Source: Isoptericola jiangsuensis (GTDB lineage: Bacteria > Actinomycetota > Actinomycetes > Actinomycetales > Cellulomonadaceae). Taken from it: a DNA stretch of 64,000 nt. Location of the stretch: NCBI RefSeq assembly GCF_002563715.1, contig NZ_PDJJ01000001.1, forward strand, positions 3,286,001 through 3,350,000. The letters run 5' to 3'. The position numbers and the translations under genes were made by a program. Below are positions 33,469-41,504 of the stretch, in pieces (within the stretch, counting starts at the first letter, position 1; each line of letters begins with the position of its first letter). The notes under the pieces are model-generated. The model was not told where the DNA came from. It did not search any database and saw only the letters and a list, made by a program, of their open reading frames with translations.

Positions 33469-34719
33469 TCAGCCCCAGGGCGCAGGATCGGCGACGACGT
33501 CGCGCAGCACCTCGCGGGCGCCACCGGTGAGGGCGGCGAACTTGCCGCCGCGGGCGGCGCGGACGTCGGGCGCGGCGAAGGGTGCGGCGAGGACGCGCTC
33601 GGTGAGGCCGGCGTGGACGTCGGGGGCGAGCCACGGCAGGAGCTCGGTGTAGACGCCGCCGAGGACGATCGTGGACACCCCGGTGAGGTTGACGAAGTCG
33701 GCGAGCGCGGAGCCGAGGGCCCGGGCGGCACGTTCCACGGCGGCCCGCGCGGTACCGCCGCCGTCCTCGTCGTCGAGCCGGGCGAGGAGGTCCGCGAGCG
33801 GCGCGTCGGCCGGGAGCCCGGCGGCGCGCAGCACGGCCTCCTTGCCGGCGTACTGCTCCAGGCAGCCGCGGGCGCCGCACGTGCAGCGCGGTCCGGCGGG
33901 GTCGACGACGACGTGCCCGACCTCGCCGTTCCAGCCGCGCTCGGCGAGGAACAGCGCGCGGTCGACGACGATCGCGGCGCCGATGCCGACGTCGCCGGAC
34001 ACGTGGAGGAACGAGTCGGGGACGTCGCCGGCGAGCTCGGCGAGGGCGGCGAGCTTGGCCTCGTTGGCGACGCGGACCGGCAGGTCGCGCAGGCCGAGGA
34101 GGGGGACGGGGTCGAGGGAGGACCACCCGAGGTTGGGGGCGACCTCGAGCTCGCCGGTGCGGGCGTCGACGAGTCCAGGCAGGGCGAGTCGCGCCCCGGC
34201 GACGCGCATGCCGGCGGCCTCGACGTCCGCGACGGCGTCGGCGGCGAGCGCCCCGAGCCGACCGAGGGTGCGGGCGGGGTCGGCGTCGTGGAACGCGCCG
34301 CGCTCGACGTGCTCGGCGACGACCTCTCCGGCGAGGTCGAGGACCCGCACGCCGAGGTAGTCGACGTTGACCTCGAGGCCGAGGCCGACGACGGTGCGGG
34401 ACGCGGGCACGAGGGGCACGGCGGGTCGGCCGGCGCGCTGCGCGGGTGCGGGGGGCAGCTCGGCGACGAGGCGGGCGGCGACGAGCCGGTCCACGAGCGT
34501 GGAGACGGTGGCGCGGGTGAGCCCGGTGGCGGCGGCGACGTCGGCGCGGGACGGTGGGACGGTGTCGGGACGCGTGCCGGCGGCGGCTGCGGCGTCGTAG
34601 ACGGCGCGGGCGACGAGGCGCAGGTTGCGTTCGCGCAGGGTGTGCTGGCGCGAGGCCTCCCCGCCGGGGTCCGCGGGCGCGGCGGAGGCGCTGGGCGTCG
34701 TCGTCGGCTCGGCGGTCAC
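33469..34719 (-). CDS. xylR: ROK-family transcriptional regulator, XylR-like
   Basis: A 416-residue regulator. The N-terminal winged helix-turn-helix ([24 protein letters not shown], about residues 55-80) is followed by a ROK sugar-kinase fold with [41 protein letters not shown] and the zinc motif [23 protein letters not shown]. Divergent placement 96 bp from xylA indicates a xylose-responsive repressor of xylAB, as in other actinobacteria. The ATP-binding motif is not needed for the regulator role. An alanine-rich leader of about 25 residues precedes the HTH. Confidence 0.88.
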   Translation of the reverse strand: MTAEPTTTPSASAAPADPGGEASRQHTLRERNLRLVARAVYDAAAAAGTRPDTVPPSRADVAAATGLTRATVSTLVDRLVAARLVAELPPAPAQRAGRPAVPLVPASRTVVGLGLEVNVDYLGVRVLDLAGEVVAEHVERGAFHDADPARTLGRLGALAADAVADVEAAGMRVAGARLALPGLVDARTGELEVAPNLGWSSLDPVPLLGLRDLPVRVANEAKLAALAELAGDVPDSFLHVSGDVGIGAAIVVDRALFLAERGWNGEVGHVVVDPAGPRCTCGARGCLEQYAGKEAVLRAAGLPADAPLADLLARLDDEDGGGTARAAVERAARALGSALADFVNLTGVSTIVLGGVYTELLPWLAPDVHAGLTERVLAAPFAAPDVRAARGGKFAALTGGAREVLRDVVADPAPWG

Positions 34720-34722
34720 GCC

Positions 34723-34764
34723 TTGACTCTAGCCGAACGACGGGTAATAGTTCAGCCATACAAC
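34723..34764 (+). promoter_or_regulatory. Probable xylA promoter and XylR operator region
   Basis: TTGACT (34723-34728) and TAATAG (34745-34750) are separated by 16 bp and form a sigma-70-like promoter reading toward xylA. An imperfect dyad, AGTTCAGCCATACAACA (GTT-N9-AAC), overlaps and follows the -10 box and is a candidate site for the divergent ROK repressor. The block is clearly AT-richer than its surroundings. Confidence 0.55.
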
Positions 34765-34814
34765 AAACGCCGTGGCCACCGTCGCCCCGGCGCCCGACTC
34801 GACGAGGAGACCCC

Positions 34815-35975
34815 GTGAGCGACATCAAGTACTCGTTCGGCCTGTGGACCGTCGGCTGGCCCGCCAACGACCCGTTCGGCAGCGCCACCCGCCCGGCGCT
34901 CGACCCCGCCGAGTCCATCCACAAGCTCGCCGAGCTCGGCGCGTGGGGCTTCACGTACCACGACAACGACATCTTCGAGTTCGGCGCCACCGAGGCCGAG
35001 CGCCAGGCCGGCATCGACGCCGTGAAGAAGGCGTCGCAGGAGTCCGGTCTCGTCTGCGAGATGGTCACCACCAACACGTTCTCGCACCCGATCTTCAAGG
35101 ACGGCGCGTTCACGTCGAACAACCGCGACGTGCGCCGCTTCGGCCTGAAGAAGGTCCTGCGCAGCGTCGACAACGCCGCCGAGATGGGCGCCTCCACGTT
35201 CGTCATGTGGGGCGGCCGCGAGGGCACCGAGTACGACAACTCGAAGGACCTGCACGCCGCGCACGCCCGCTACGCCGAGGGCATCGACACCGTCGCCGCG
35301 TACATCAAGTCCAAGGGCTACGACCTGCGCATCGGCCTCGAGCCGAAGCCGAACGAGCCCCGCGGCGACATCTTCCTGCCGACCATCGGCCACGCCATCG
35401 CCCTCATCGACACGCTCGACAACGGCGACATCGTGGGCCTCAACCCGGAGACGGGCCACGAGCAGATGGCGGGCCTCAACTACACGCACGGCCTCGCGCT
35501 CGCGCTGTACTGCGGCAAGCTGTTCCACATCGACCTCAACGGTCAGCACGGCCCGAAGTACGACCAGGACCTCGTGTTCGGTCACGGCGACCTGCTCAAC
35601 GCGTTCTTCACCGTCGACCTGCTGGAGAACGGCTTCCCGAACGGCGGCCCCCGCTACGAGGGCCCGCGCCACTTCGACTACAAGCCGTCGCGCACCGAGT
35701 ACCTCGACGGCGTGTGGGAGTCCGCCAAGGCGAACATGGAGACCTACGACCTCCTCGCCGCCAAGGCGAAGGCCTACCGCGAGGACTCCGAGGTCCAGGC
35801 CGCGTTCGAGCACGCCGGCATCTTCGAGCTGGCCGAGCCGACCCTCGCGGCCGGCGAGTCGTTCGACGCGTTCCTCGCCGACGAGTCCGTCGACATCGAC
35901 GCCGACAAGGTCGCCGAGCGCGACTACGGCCTGGTGCGCCTGCACCAGCTCGCGCTCCGCCACCTCATCGGCTGA
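34815..35975 (+). CDS. xylA: Xylose isomerase
   Basis: A 386-residue TIM-barrel enzyme that isomerises D-xylose to D-xylulose (and glucose to fructose) with two Mg/Mn ions. It is the short class I form typical of actinobacteria. [67 protein letters not shown] and [16 protein letters not shown] cover catalytic His and metal residues. The GTG at 34815 follows GAGGAGA. xylB follows on the same strand, separated by a 34-bp-arm hairpin. Confidence 0.98.
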   Translation: MSDIKYSFGLWTVGWPANDPFGSATRPALDPAESIHKLAELGAWGFTYHDNDIFEFGATEAERQAGIDAVKKASQESGLVCEMVTTNTFSHPIFKDGAFTSNNRDVRRFGLKKVLRSVDNAAEMGASTFVMWGGREGTEYDNSKDLHAAHARYAEGIDTVAAYIKSKGYDLRIGLEPKPNEPRGDIFLPTIGHAIALIDTLDNGDIVGLNPETGHEQMAGLNYTHGLALALYCGKLFHIDLNGQHGPKYDQDLVFGHGDLLNAFFTVDLLENGFPNGGPRYEGPRHFDYKPSRTEYLDGVWESAKANMETYDLLAAKAKAYREDSEVQAAFEHAGIFELAEPTLAAGESFDAFLADESVDIDADKVAERDYGLVRLHQLALRHLIG

Positions 35976-35986
35976 GACGTCCCCCT

Positions 35987-36059
35987 GCCGAGATCGACCC
36001 GTGCGGACCGAGATCGACCTCCTGAAGGTCGATCTCGGTCCGCACGGGTCGATCTCGGC
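35987..36059. repeat. Nested dyad repeat built from CCGAGATCGACC (copy B), perfect 34-bp arms
   Basis: Positions 35987-36020 and 36026-36059 are perfect inverted copies around the 5-nt centre CCTGA. GAGATCGACC occurs twice in each arm, as in copy A at 3632-3694, but the bases between differ. It lies between xylA and xylB, where an RNA hairpin of this strength could stabilise the xylA message or lower xylB expression. Confidence 0.85.
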
Positions 36060-36091
36060 GCGTCACCCTCTGACTTACTCCTGGAGCGAAG

Positions 36092-37576
36092 ATGCCCCTC
36101 GTGGCAGGCGTGGACACGTCCACGCAGTCCTGCAAGATCGTCGTCCGCGACGCCGCGACGGGCGCGCTCGTGCGCTCGGGTGCCGCGAAGCACCCGGACG
36201 GCACGGAGATCCACCCGGACCACTGGTGGACGGCGTTCGGCGAGGCGGCGCGCGCCGCGGGCGGCCTGGACGACGTCGCGGCGATCGCCGTCGGCGGGCA
36301 GCAGCACGGCCTGGTGGCGCTCGACGCCGAGGGCCGCGTCATCCGTGACGCCCTGCTGTGGAACGACACCCGCTCGGCCCCGGCGGCGGAGGACCTCATC
36401 CGCGAGCTCGGTGACGGCGACCGCACCGCGGGCGCGCAGGCCTGGGCCGACGCGACCGGCTCGGTGCTCGTGGCGTCCCTGACGATCACGAAGCTGCGCT
36501 GGCTGCGCGACGCGGAGCCGGAGAACGCCGCGCGCGTCGCCGCCGTCGCGCTCCCCCACGACTGGCTGACCTGGCGCATCGCGGGCTACGGCCCCGCCGA
36601 CTCCTCGCCCCTGGGCCCGGACCTCGACGCCCTCGTCACGGACCGGTCCGACGCGTCCGGCACCGGCTACTACGACGCGCAGGGCGCCGACGGCGCGGGC
36701 GAGTACCGCCCCGACCTGCTGCGCCTCGCCCTCGGCCGCGACGACGTCGTCCTGCCGCGCGTCCTGGGTCCGGCGGAGTCCGGCGGGACCGCGCACCCGT
36801 CGGTGGCAGGCGCGGACGTCGACGGCGGGGCCCTCCTCGGCCCGGGCGCCGGTGACAACGCCGGTGCGGCCCTCGGCCTCGGCATGGAGCCGGGCGACAT
36901 CGCGATCTCGCTGGGCACGTCCGGCGTCGTGTCGGCCGTGGCGCCGCGCCGCACCGCCGACGGCTCCGGCGCGATCAACGGGTTCGCCGACGCCACGGGC
37001 AACGCCCTCATGCTGGCCGTCACCCTCAACGCGGCCCGCGTGCTGGACGCGGCGCGCACCCTGCTCGACGTCGACGTCGACGAGCTGGCCCGCCTCGCCC
37101 TCGCCGCCCCGCCCGGGTCGGACGGCCTCGTGCTCGTCCCCTACCTGGAGGGCGAGCGCACCCCGAACCGCCCCGACGCGACCGGCACCCTGCACGGGAT
37201 CCGCCTGGCCACGTCGACGCGGGAGCACCTCGCCCGCGCCTACGTCGAGGGCATGCTCTGCGGTCTCGCGGACGGCCTGGACGCGCTGCGCGCCCTCGAC
37301 GTCCCCGTCCAGCGGGTCATGCTCATCGGCGGCGCGGCCCGGTCCGCCGCGGTGCAGGAGGTCGCGACGCAGGTGTTCGGCGTGCCGATCTCCGTGCCCG
37401 AACCCGGCGAGTACGTGGCCGACGGCGCCGCCCGCCAGGCCGCCTGGGTGCTCGCCGCCGCCACGACGCCCGGCGCCGACGCCCCGGCGTGGGCGGCGAC
37501 CGTCGACACGACGCTCGCCGCCGACCCGCGGCCCGTCGTCCGGGAGCAGTACGCCGCGGTCCGCGACCTCGTCTGA
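36092..37576 (+). CDS. xylB: Xylulokinase
   Basis: A 494-residue FGGY-family kinase that phosphorylates D-xylulose to xylulose 5-phosphate for the pentose phosphate pathway. The ATP-binding start [13 protein letters not shown], substrate loop [18 protein letters not shown] and the late [13 protein letters not shown] are family motifs. The central LGTSGVVSA and [13 protein letters not shown] are also typical. The ATG at 36092 follows TGGAGCG. It forms the xylAB operon with the upstream gene. Confidence 0.96.
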   Translation: MPLVAGVDTSTQSCKIVVRDAATGALVRSGAAKHPDGTEIHPDHWWTAFGEAARAAGGLDDVAAIAVGGQQHGLVALDAEGRVIRDALLWNDTRSAPAAEDLIRELGDGDRTAGAQAWADATGSVLVASLTITKLRWLRDAEPENAARVAAVALPHDWLTWRIAGYGPADSSPLGPDLDALVTDRSDASGTGYYDAQGADGAGEYRPDLLRLALGRDDVVLPRVLGPAESGGTAHPSVAGADVDGGALLGPGAGDNAGAALGLGMEPGDIAISLGTSGVVSAVAPRRTADGSGAINGFADATGNALMLAVTLNAARVLDAARTLLDVDVDELARLALAAPPGSDGLVLVPYLEGERTPNRPDATGTLHGIRLATSTREHLARAYVEGMLCGLADGLDALRALDVPVQRVMLIGGAARSAAVQEVATQVFGVPISVPEPGEYVADGAARQAAWVLAAATTPGADAPAWAATVDTTLAADPRPVVREQYAAVRDLV

Positions 37577-37646
37577 TCCGGTCGTCCGACCAGCCTCGAC
37601 CGGGCTCGACCTGGTCCGACGCGCCGGGACCCGGCGCGGCACCGCT

Positions 37647-37680
37647 CGGCGCGGTCGGCCCTCCGGGGCCGGCCGCGCCG
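37647..37680 (+). terminator. xylB terminator
   Basis: A 15-bp stem (37647-37661 with 37666-37680) with one U-G wobble on the plus-strand RNA and a TCCG loop lies 70 bp after the xylB stop. The phased repeat array 2 starts 11 bp further on. Confidence 0.7.
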
Positions 37681-37690
37681 TCGACGTCCC

Positions 37691-37782
37691 GCGACTCAGC
37701 GCAGGCCGGCGCGAGTCAGCGCAAGGCCCCGCGACTCAGCGCAGCCAGGCGCGAGTCAGCGCAGCTCCGCGGCCTCAGCACG
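37691..37782 (+). repeat. 20-bp phased repeat array 2, five copies of GCGASTCAGCGC
   Basis: Motif copies start at 37691, 37711, 37731, 37751 and 37771, exactly 20 bp apart; a weak sixth is at 37791. GCGAC and GCGAG versions alternate, and the fifth is degraded (GGCCTCAGCACG). The array fills much of the 331-bp gene-free stretch between xylB and the GH6 gene. Confidence 0.88.
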
Positions 37783-37825
37783 ACGGGGCCCGACTCGCCG
37801 CAGGACCTGATCGGCCGACGGAGGA

Positions 37826-37839
37826 CCGAAACGTTTAGG
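37826..37839. promoter_or_regulatory. LacI-type operator candidate before the GH6 gene
   Basis: CCGAAACGTTTAGG is palindromic at 12 of 14 positions with the perfect centre AAACGTTT. It lies about 70 bp before the cellulase start. It differs from the GGNAACCGSTTNCC sites elsewhere in the window, so a different LacI-family protein is likely. Confidence 0.5.
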
Positions 37840-37907
37840 CCGTAGGGGCGCACGCACGACGCCTCCTAGCGTGGACCTCCGTCTGTCCCCTCGGATCGGA
37901 GCACAGC

Positions 37908-39284
37908 ATGCGGCAGGTACGACGACGAACCCGCTGGACGGCGCTGGCCGCCATGATGGCGCTGGGCGTGACCGGTACGGCCGGCGTGGTCGCGGCGACG
38001 ACCGCGACGGCGGCCGCCGGGTGCACGGTGGACTATCGGGTGACGTCGCAGTGGCAGGGCGGCTTCCAGGGCGACGTCGCGGTGACCAACCTCGGCGACG
38101 CGCTGGACGCGTGGGACCTCACCTGGACGACGGCGTCGGGCCAGCAGGTGACGCAGGCCTGGAACGCGGAGGTCACGCAGTCGGGCCGCACGGTGCAGGC
38201 CTCGGGTGTCGCGTGGAACGCCGCGCTCGGCGCGGACGTGACGACGAGCTTCGGCTTCATCGGCTCGTGGAGCGGCAGCAACCCGGTGCCGACGGACTTC
38301 GCGCTCGACGGCGTGCCCTGCACCGGCCAGGTGACCGGGCCGACGTCGTTGCCCACGCCGTCGGCCACCGCGACGCCGACGCCGACACCGACACCGTCGC
38401 CGGATCCCAGCGAGGAGCCCACCCCGGAGCCGACGCCGATGCCGTCCGGCGACTTCTACGTCGACCCCGGCACCCAGGCGTGGACGGCGTGGCAGGCCGC
38501 CGGCGGCACCGAGAGGGCGTTGCTGGAGAAGATCGCCCTCACCCCGCAGGCGTACTGGGTGGGCAACTGGAACGACGCCGCGACCGAGCGGGACGCCGTC
38601 GCCGACTACACGGGGCGCGCCGTCGCGGCGGGTGCCACGCCGGTCCTGGCCGTCTACGCGATCCCCGGCCGGGACTGTGGCAGCCACTCGGGCGGCGGCG
38701 TGGCCGAGAGCGAGTACGCCCGCTGGGTCGACGTCGTCGCCGACGGCATCCAGGGCGAGCCGACCGTCGTCCTCGAGCCCGACGCCCTCGCCCAGCTCGG
38801 TGACTGCAGCGGCCAGGGCGACCGGATCGGCTATCTGCGGTACGCCGCACGCGTCCTCACCGAGGCAGGTGGCCGCGTGTACGTCGACGCCGGCCACTCC
38901 GGGTGGCTCAGTGCGGCCGAGGCGGCGGACCGCCTCAACCAGGTCGGGTTCGAGCACGCCGTGGGGTTCGCCCTCAACACCTCCAACTACCGGCCGACCG
39001 CGGGCGAGCGCGCCTACGGCGAGCAGATCTCCGCGCTCACCGGCGGCGCCCGGTTCGTCATCGACACGTCCCGCAACGGCAACGGCTCCAACGGCGAGTG
39101 GTGCAACCCGCGCGGCCGCGCCCTCGGGGAGCGGCCCCGCGTCGTCGCGGAGGCGTCCGGTCTGGACGCCCTGCTGTGGGTGAAGCTGCCCGGTGAGTCG
39201 GACGGCTCCTGCAACGGCGGCCCGCCCGCCGGCCAGTGGTGGCAGGAGATCGCCCTGGAGATGGCTCGCAACGCCGCCTGGTAG
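37908..39284 (+). CDS. Secreted cellulase: CBM2 plus GH6 catalytic domain
   Basis: A 458-residue secreted cellulase. A signal peptide (RRRTRWTALAAMMALGVTGTAGVVAA...TAAA) is followed by a family 2 cellulose-binding module (about residues 37-135, CTVDYRVTSQWQGGFQGDV with closing VPC disulphide). A Pro-Thr linker (TPTPTPTPSPDPSEEPTPEP) leads to a GH6 domain of about 290 residues. The catalytic acid region is YAIPGRDCGSHSGGG, the second Asp is in VVLEPDALAQL, and YVDAGHSGW and LWVKLPGESDGSC are also conserved. The short GH6 form with open loops suggests an endoglucanase rather than a cellobiohydrolase. GGAG lies before the ATG. Repeats flank the gene on both sides. Confidence 0.95.
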   Translation: MRQVRRRTRWTALAAMMALGVTGTAGVVAATTATAAAGCTVDYRVTSQWQGGFQGDVAVTNLGDALDAWDLTWTTASGQQVTQAWNAEVTQSGRTVQASGVAWNAALGADVTTSFGFIGSWSGSNPVPTDFALDGVPCTGQVTGPTSLPTPSATATPTPTPTPSPDPSEEPTPEPTPMPSGDFYVDPGTQAWTAWQAAGGTERALLEKIALTPQAYWVGNWNDAATERDAVADYTGRAVAAGATPVLAVYAIPGRDCGSHSGGGVAESEYARWVDVVADGIQGEPTVVLEPDALAQLGDCSGQGDRIGYLRYAARVLTEAGGRVYVDAGHSGWLSAAEAADRLNQVGFEHAVGFALNTSNYRPTAGERAYGEQISALTGGARFVIDTSRNGNGSNGEWCNPRGRALGERPRVVAEASGLDALLWVKLPGESDGSCNGGPPAGQWWQEIALEMARNAAW

Positions 39285-39306
39285 CCGCGACCCGACGCAA
39301 CTTCCC

Positions 39307-39418
39307 GCGAGTCAGCGCTGTCGTCCGCGAGTCAGCGCTGTCGTCCGCGAGTCAGCGCTGTCGTCCGCGAGTCAGCGCTGTCGTCCGCGAGTCAGCGCGA
39401 GTTTCGTCGAGTCGGCGC
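39307..39418 (+). repeat. 20-bp phased repeat array 3a, six forward copies
   Basis: The 20-bp unit GCGAGTCAGCGCTGTCGTCC is repeated four times without change from 39307 to 39386. A fifth core is at 39387 and a degenerate sixth at 39407. The array starts 22 bp after the GH6 stop. Because four units are identical including the spacer, part of it arose by recent tandem duplication. Confidence 0.95.
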
Positions 39419-39466
39419 ACGGTCGCTCGCGCCAGCACGGGACGCGGCCCGCCGTCGCCTCACGAT

Positions 39467-39618
39467 GCGCTGAGTCGGCGTACCAAGCGCTGACCGAGCG
39501 GATCCTGCGCTGACTCGCGGACGACAGCGCTGAGGCAACGGGTCCTGCGCTGACTCGCGGGGACGTGCGCTGACTGACGCCATCGAGCGCTGACTCGACG
39601 ATGCCCGCGCTGACTCGG
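39467..39618 (-). repeat. 20-bp phased repeat array 3b, eight inverted copies
   Basis: The complement GCGCTGASTCG starts at 39467, 39487, 39507, 39527, 39547, 39567, 39587 and 39607, every 20 bp without drift. Spacer bases differ between copies, and three copies are partly degraded. Orientation is opposite to array 3a, so the two face each other across 39419-39466. Confidence 0.93.
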
Positions 39619-39647
39619 CTCGGCGTTCCGCGTTCCGCAACCCGGGA

Positions 39648-39744
39648 GGACGGCGCGGGGAGGCCGCGCGTCGTCGTCCTTCCCGAAGTGGAGGGCCCCC
39701 TGGGGCCCGTGAACGCGACGACGCGCGGCCTCCCCGCGCCGTCC
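39648..39744. repeat. Long cruciform element with conserved apical core (copy 2)
   Basis: A perfect 29-bp stem (39648-39676 with 39716-39744) encloses a 39-nt apical region. Positions 39682-39717 are identical to 8010-8045 of copy 1, while the stems share no evident sequence. It interrupts the inverted phased array (copies resume at 39757), which looks like insertion of the element into an existing array. Confidence 0.87.
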
Positions 39745-39756
39745 GGCACCACCGGT

Positions 39757-39828
39757 GCGCTGACTCGCGCCACGGAGCGCTGACTCGACGGAAGTTGCGC
39801 TGACTCGGCGGATCCTGCGCTGAGTCGC
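39757..39828 (-). repeat. 20-bp phased repeat array 3c, four inverted copies
   Basis: GCGCTGASTCG copies start at 39757, 39777, 39797 and 39817. They continue array 3b in the same orientation after the cruciform element. The last copy ends 20 bp before a LacI-type operator candidate and 44 bp before the pectinesterase start. Confidence 0.92.
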
Positions 39829-39847
39829 GGACGGGTTGGACGCCACC

Positions 39848-39860
39848 GGAAACCGCTTAC
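39848..39860. promoter_or_regulatory. LacI-type operator candidate (site A) before the pectinesterase gene
   Basis: GGAAACCGCTTAC fits GGNAACCGSTTNCC, a form shared with sites at 49106, 49149 and 59371. It lies 12 bp before the start codon, where a bound repressor would block initiation. Confidence 0.6.
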
Positions 39861-39872
39861 TAGCCTCGTGTC

Positions 39873-41504
39873 ATGTCCCGCACCGTGCACGTCGGCGACG
39901 ACGCCGACCTCGTCCCCACCCTGGGCCTCGCGCTGGCCGACCCCGACGTCACCGAGATCGTGGTCCATCCCGGCGTCTATCCCGAGCAGGTGGTGGTCGC
40001 GCCGCGGCGCGCCCCGCTGCTGATCAGGTCCCTCACGGGCGACCCGGCCGACGTCGTGGTGACGAGCGACCTGCGCCAGGGGGACCTCGGCGCGACGGGG
40101 ATGCCGGTGATCCAGGAGTGCGCGACGTTCACGGTGGACGCCGACGACGTGACGCTGCGGCACCTGACGATCCGCAACACGTACGACAAGCGGCGGGGCA
40201 CGGACGTCCCGGACCAGCAGGCGCTGGCGTTGCGCACGCGGGGCACGCGCGTGGTGGTGGAGGGCTGCCGGCTGCTGGGCCGTCAGGACACGCTGCTGCT
40301 GGACTCGCGGTCGTTCGCGCAGGTCAGCCACGTCCTGGTGCGTGACTGCCTGGTGGTCGGTGACGTGGACTTCGTGTACGGGCGGGCGACGGCGCTGATC
40401 GAGGGCGGGGAGGTCCGTTCGTGCGGTGCGGGGTACGTGGCGGCGCCGAGCACGGTGCGGGAGAACCCGCGCGGGTTCCTGTTCCGCGGGGTCACGTTCA
40501 CGGCGGACGACGACGTCGCGCCGGGTTCGGTGCACCTGGCGCGTCCGTGGCACCCGGGCGGGCGTCCGGAGGCGGACGGGCAGGCCCTGTTCGTGGACTG
40601 CACGGTGGGTCCGCACGTCGCGGCGGAGCGGTGGGCCGACATGGGCGGCTACTCGTGGCGGACGGACGCGCGGTTCGGCGAGGCGGGCACGACGCTCGCC
40701 CCGGGTGCGGTGGCGGCGTCGGCGGAGCACGCCCTGCCGTTGCCGGACGGCGTCGACCCCGACGCGCACCTGGCCGGCTGGTCCCCTGCGCCCGCGCCGC
40801 GGGGGCGCCTGCACGTGCTGTCCGACTCGACGGCGAGCGACTACGCGCCGGACCGGGCGCCGCGCACGGGCTGGGCGCAGGTCCTGGCGGGCCTGAGCGG
40901 CCGGGACGTGGCGAACCACGCGGTGTCGGGGATGAGCACGACGAGCCTCGTCGCGAGCGGCCACCTCGACGCCGCGCTGGAGCAGGTGGCGCCGGGCGAC
41001 GTCGTGCTGGTCGGGTTCGGCCACAACGACGCGAAGGACGACGAGCGGCACGCGGACCCGCACCGCGCCTACCCCGCGCACCTGCGCCGGGTGCTCGCGG
41101 GTGCTCGTGCCCGCGGGGCGACGCCGGTGCTGGTGACGTCGGTGGAGCGGCGCCGGTTCGAGGGCGACCGCGCGGTGTCGACGCACGGCGCGTACCCGCA
41201 GGTGGTGCGTCGCCTCGCGGAGGCCGAGGGCGTCGCGCTGGTCGACCTGACCCTCGCCACCCGACGGCTCTGGCAGTCCCAGGGCGTCGAGGGCAGCAAG
41301 GCCTCGTTCCTATGGCTGGAACCTAGCGAGTGGCCCGGCTACCCCGACGGCGAGCGGGACGACACGCACCTGTCGCTCGACGGCGCCCGCGCGGTGGCGG
41401 GGATCGTCGTCGCAGCGCTGCGCGACCTGGGTGTCCTCGATGCCGCCGAGGCGGCGGCGTCGGACGACGTGGCACCGGTCGCGGCGGCGGGCGCCGTCCG
41501 ATGA
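39873..41504 (+). CDS. Pectinesterase (CE8) fused to SGNH/CE12-type acetylesterase
   Basis: A 543-residue two-domain esterase. Residues 1-300 are a CE8 beta-helix with VIQECATFTVDADDVTLRHLTIRN-type rungs, GRQDTLLL, GDVDFVYGRA (catalytic Asp) and LARPWHPGG, so it removes methyl esters from homogalacturonan. Residues 305-510 are an SGNH hydrolase of the rhamnogalacturonan-acetylesterase type: LSDSTASDY (nucleophile Ser), GFGHNDAKDD and the final DDTHLSLDGA with catalytic Asp and His. There is no signal peptide, so it should act on imported oligomers. The stop overlaps the next gene by 4 bp. A LacI-type site lies just upstream. Confidence 0.93.
   Translation: MSRTVHVGDDADLVPTLGLALADPDVTEIVVHPGVYPEQVVVAPRRAPLLIRSLTGDPADVVVTSDLRQGDLGATGMPVIQECATFTVDADDVTLRHLTIRNTYDKRRGTDVPDQQALALRTRGTRVVVEGCRLLGRQDTLLLDSRSFAQVSHVLVRDCLVVGDVDFVYGRATALIEGGEVRSCGAGYVAAPSTVRENPRGFLFRGVTFTADDDVAPGSVHLARPWHPGGRPEADGQALFVDCTVGPHVAAERWADMGGYSWRTDARFGEAGTTLAPGAVAASAEHALPLPDGVDPDAHLAGWSPAPAPRGRLHVLSDSTASDYAPDRAPRTGWAQVLAGLSGRDVANHAVSGMSTTSLVASGHLDAALEQVAPGDVVLVGFGHNDAKDDERHADPHRAYPAHLRRVLAGARARGATPVLVTSVERRRFEGDRAVSTHGAYPQVVRRLAEAEGVALVDLTLATRRLWQSQGVEGSKASFLWLEPSEWPGYPDGERDDTHLSLDGARAVAGIVVAALRDLGVLDAAEAAASDDVAPVAAAGAVR

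Noticed and set aside
39307-39828. CRISPR array
   Set aside because: Repeats are only 12 bp with 8-bp gaps, copies occur in both orientations and no cas gene is present.
39372-41186. Long reading frames through the repeat arrays (RVSA/ESAQ-rich peptides)
   Set aside because: A 20-bp period shifts frame each unit and gives low-complexity peptides without a binding site; they are products of the repeats and of antisense frames of real genes.
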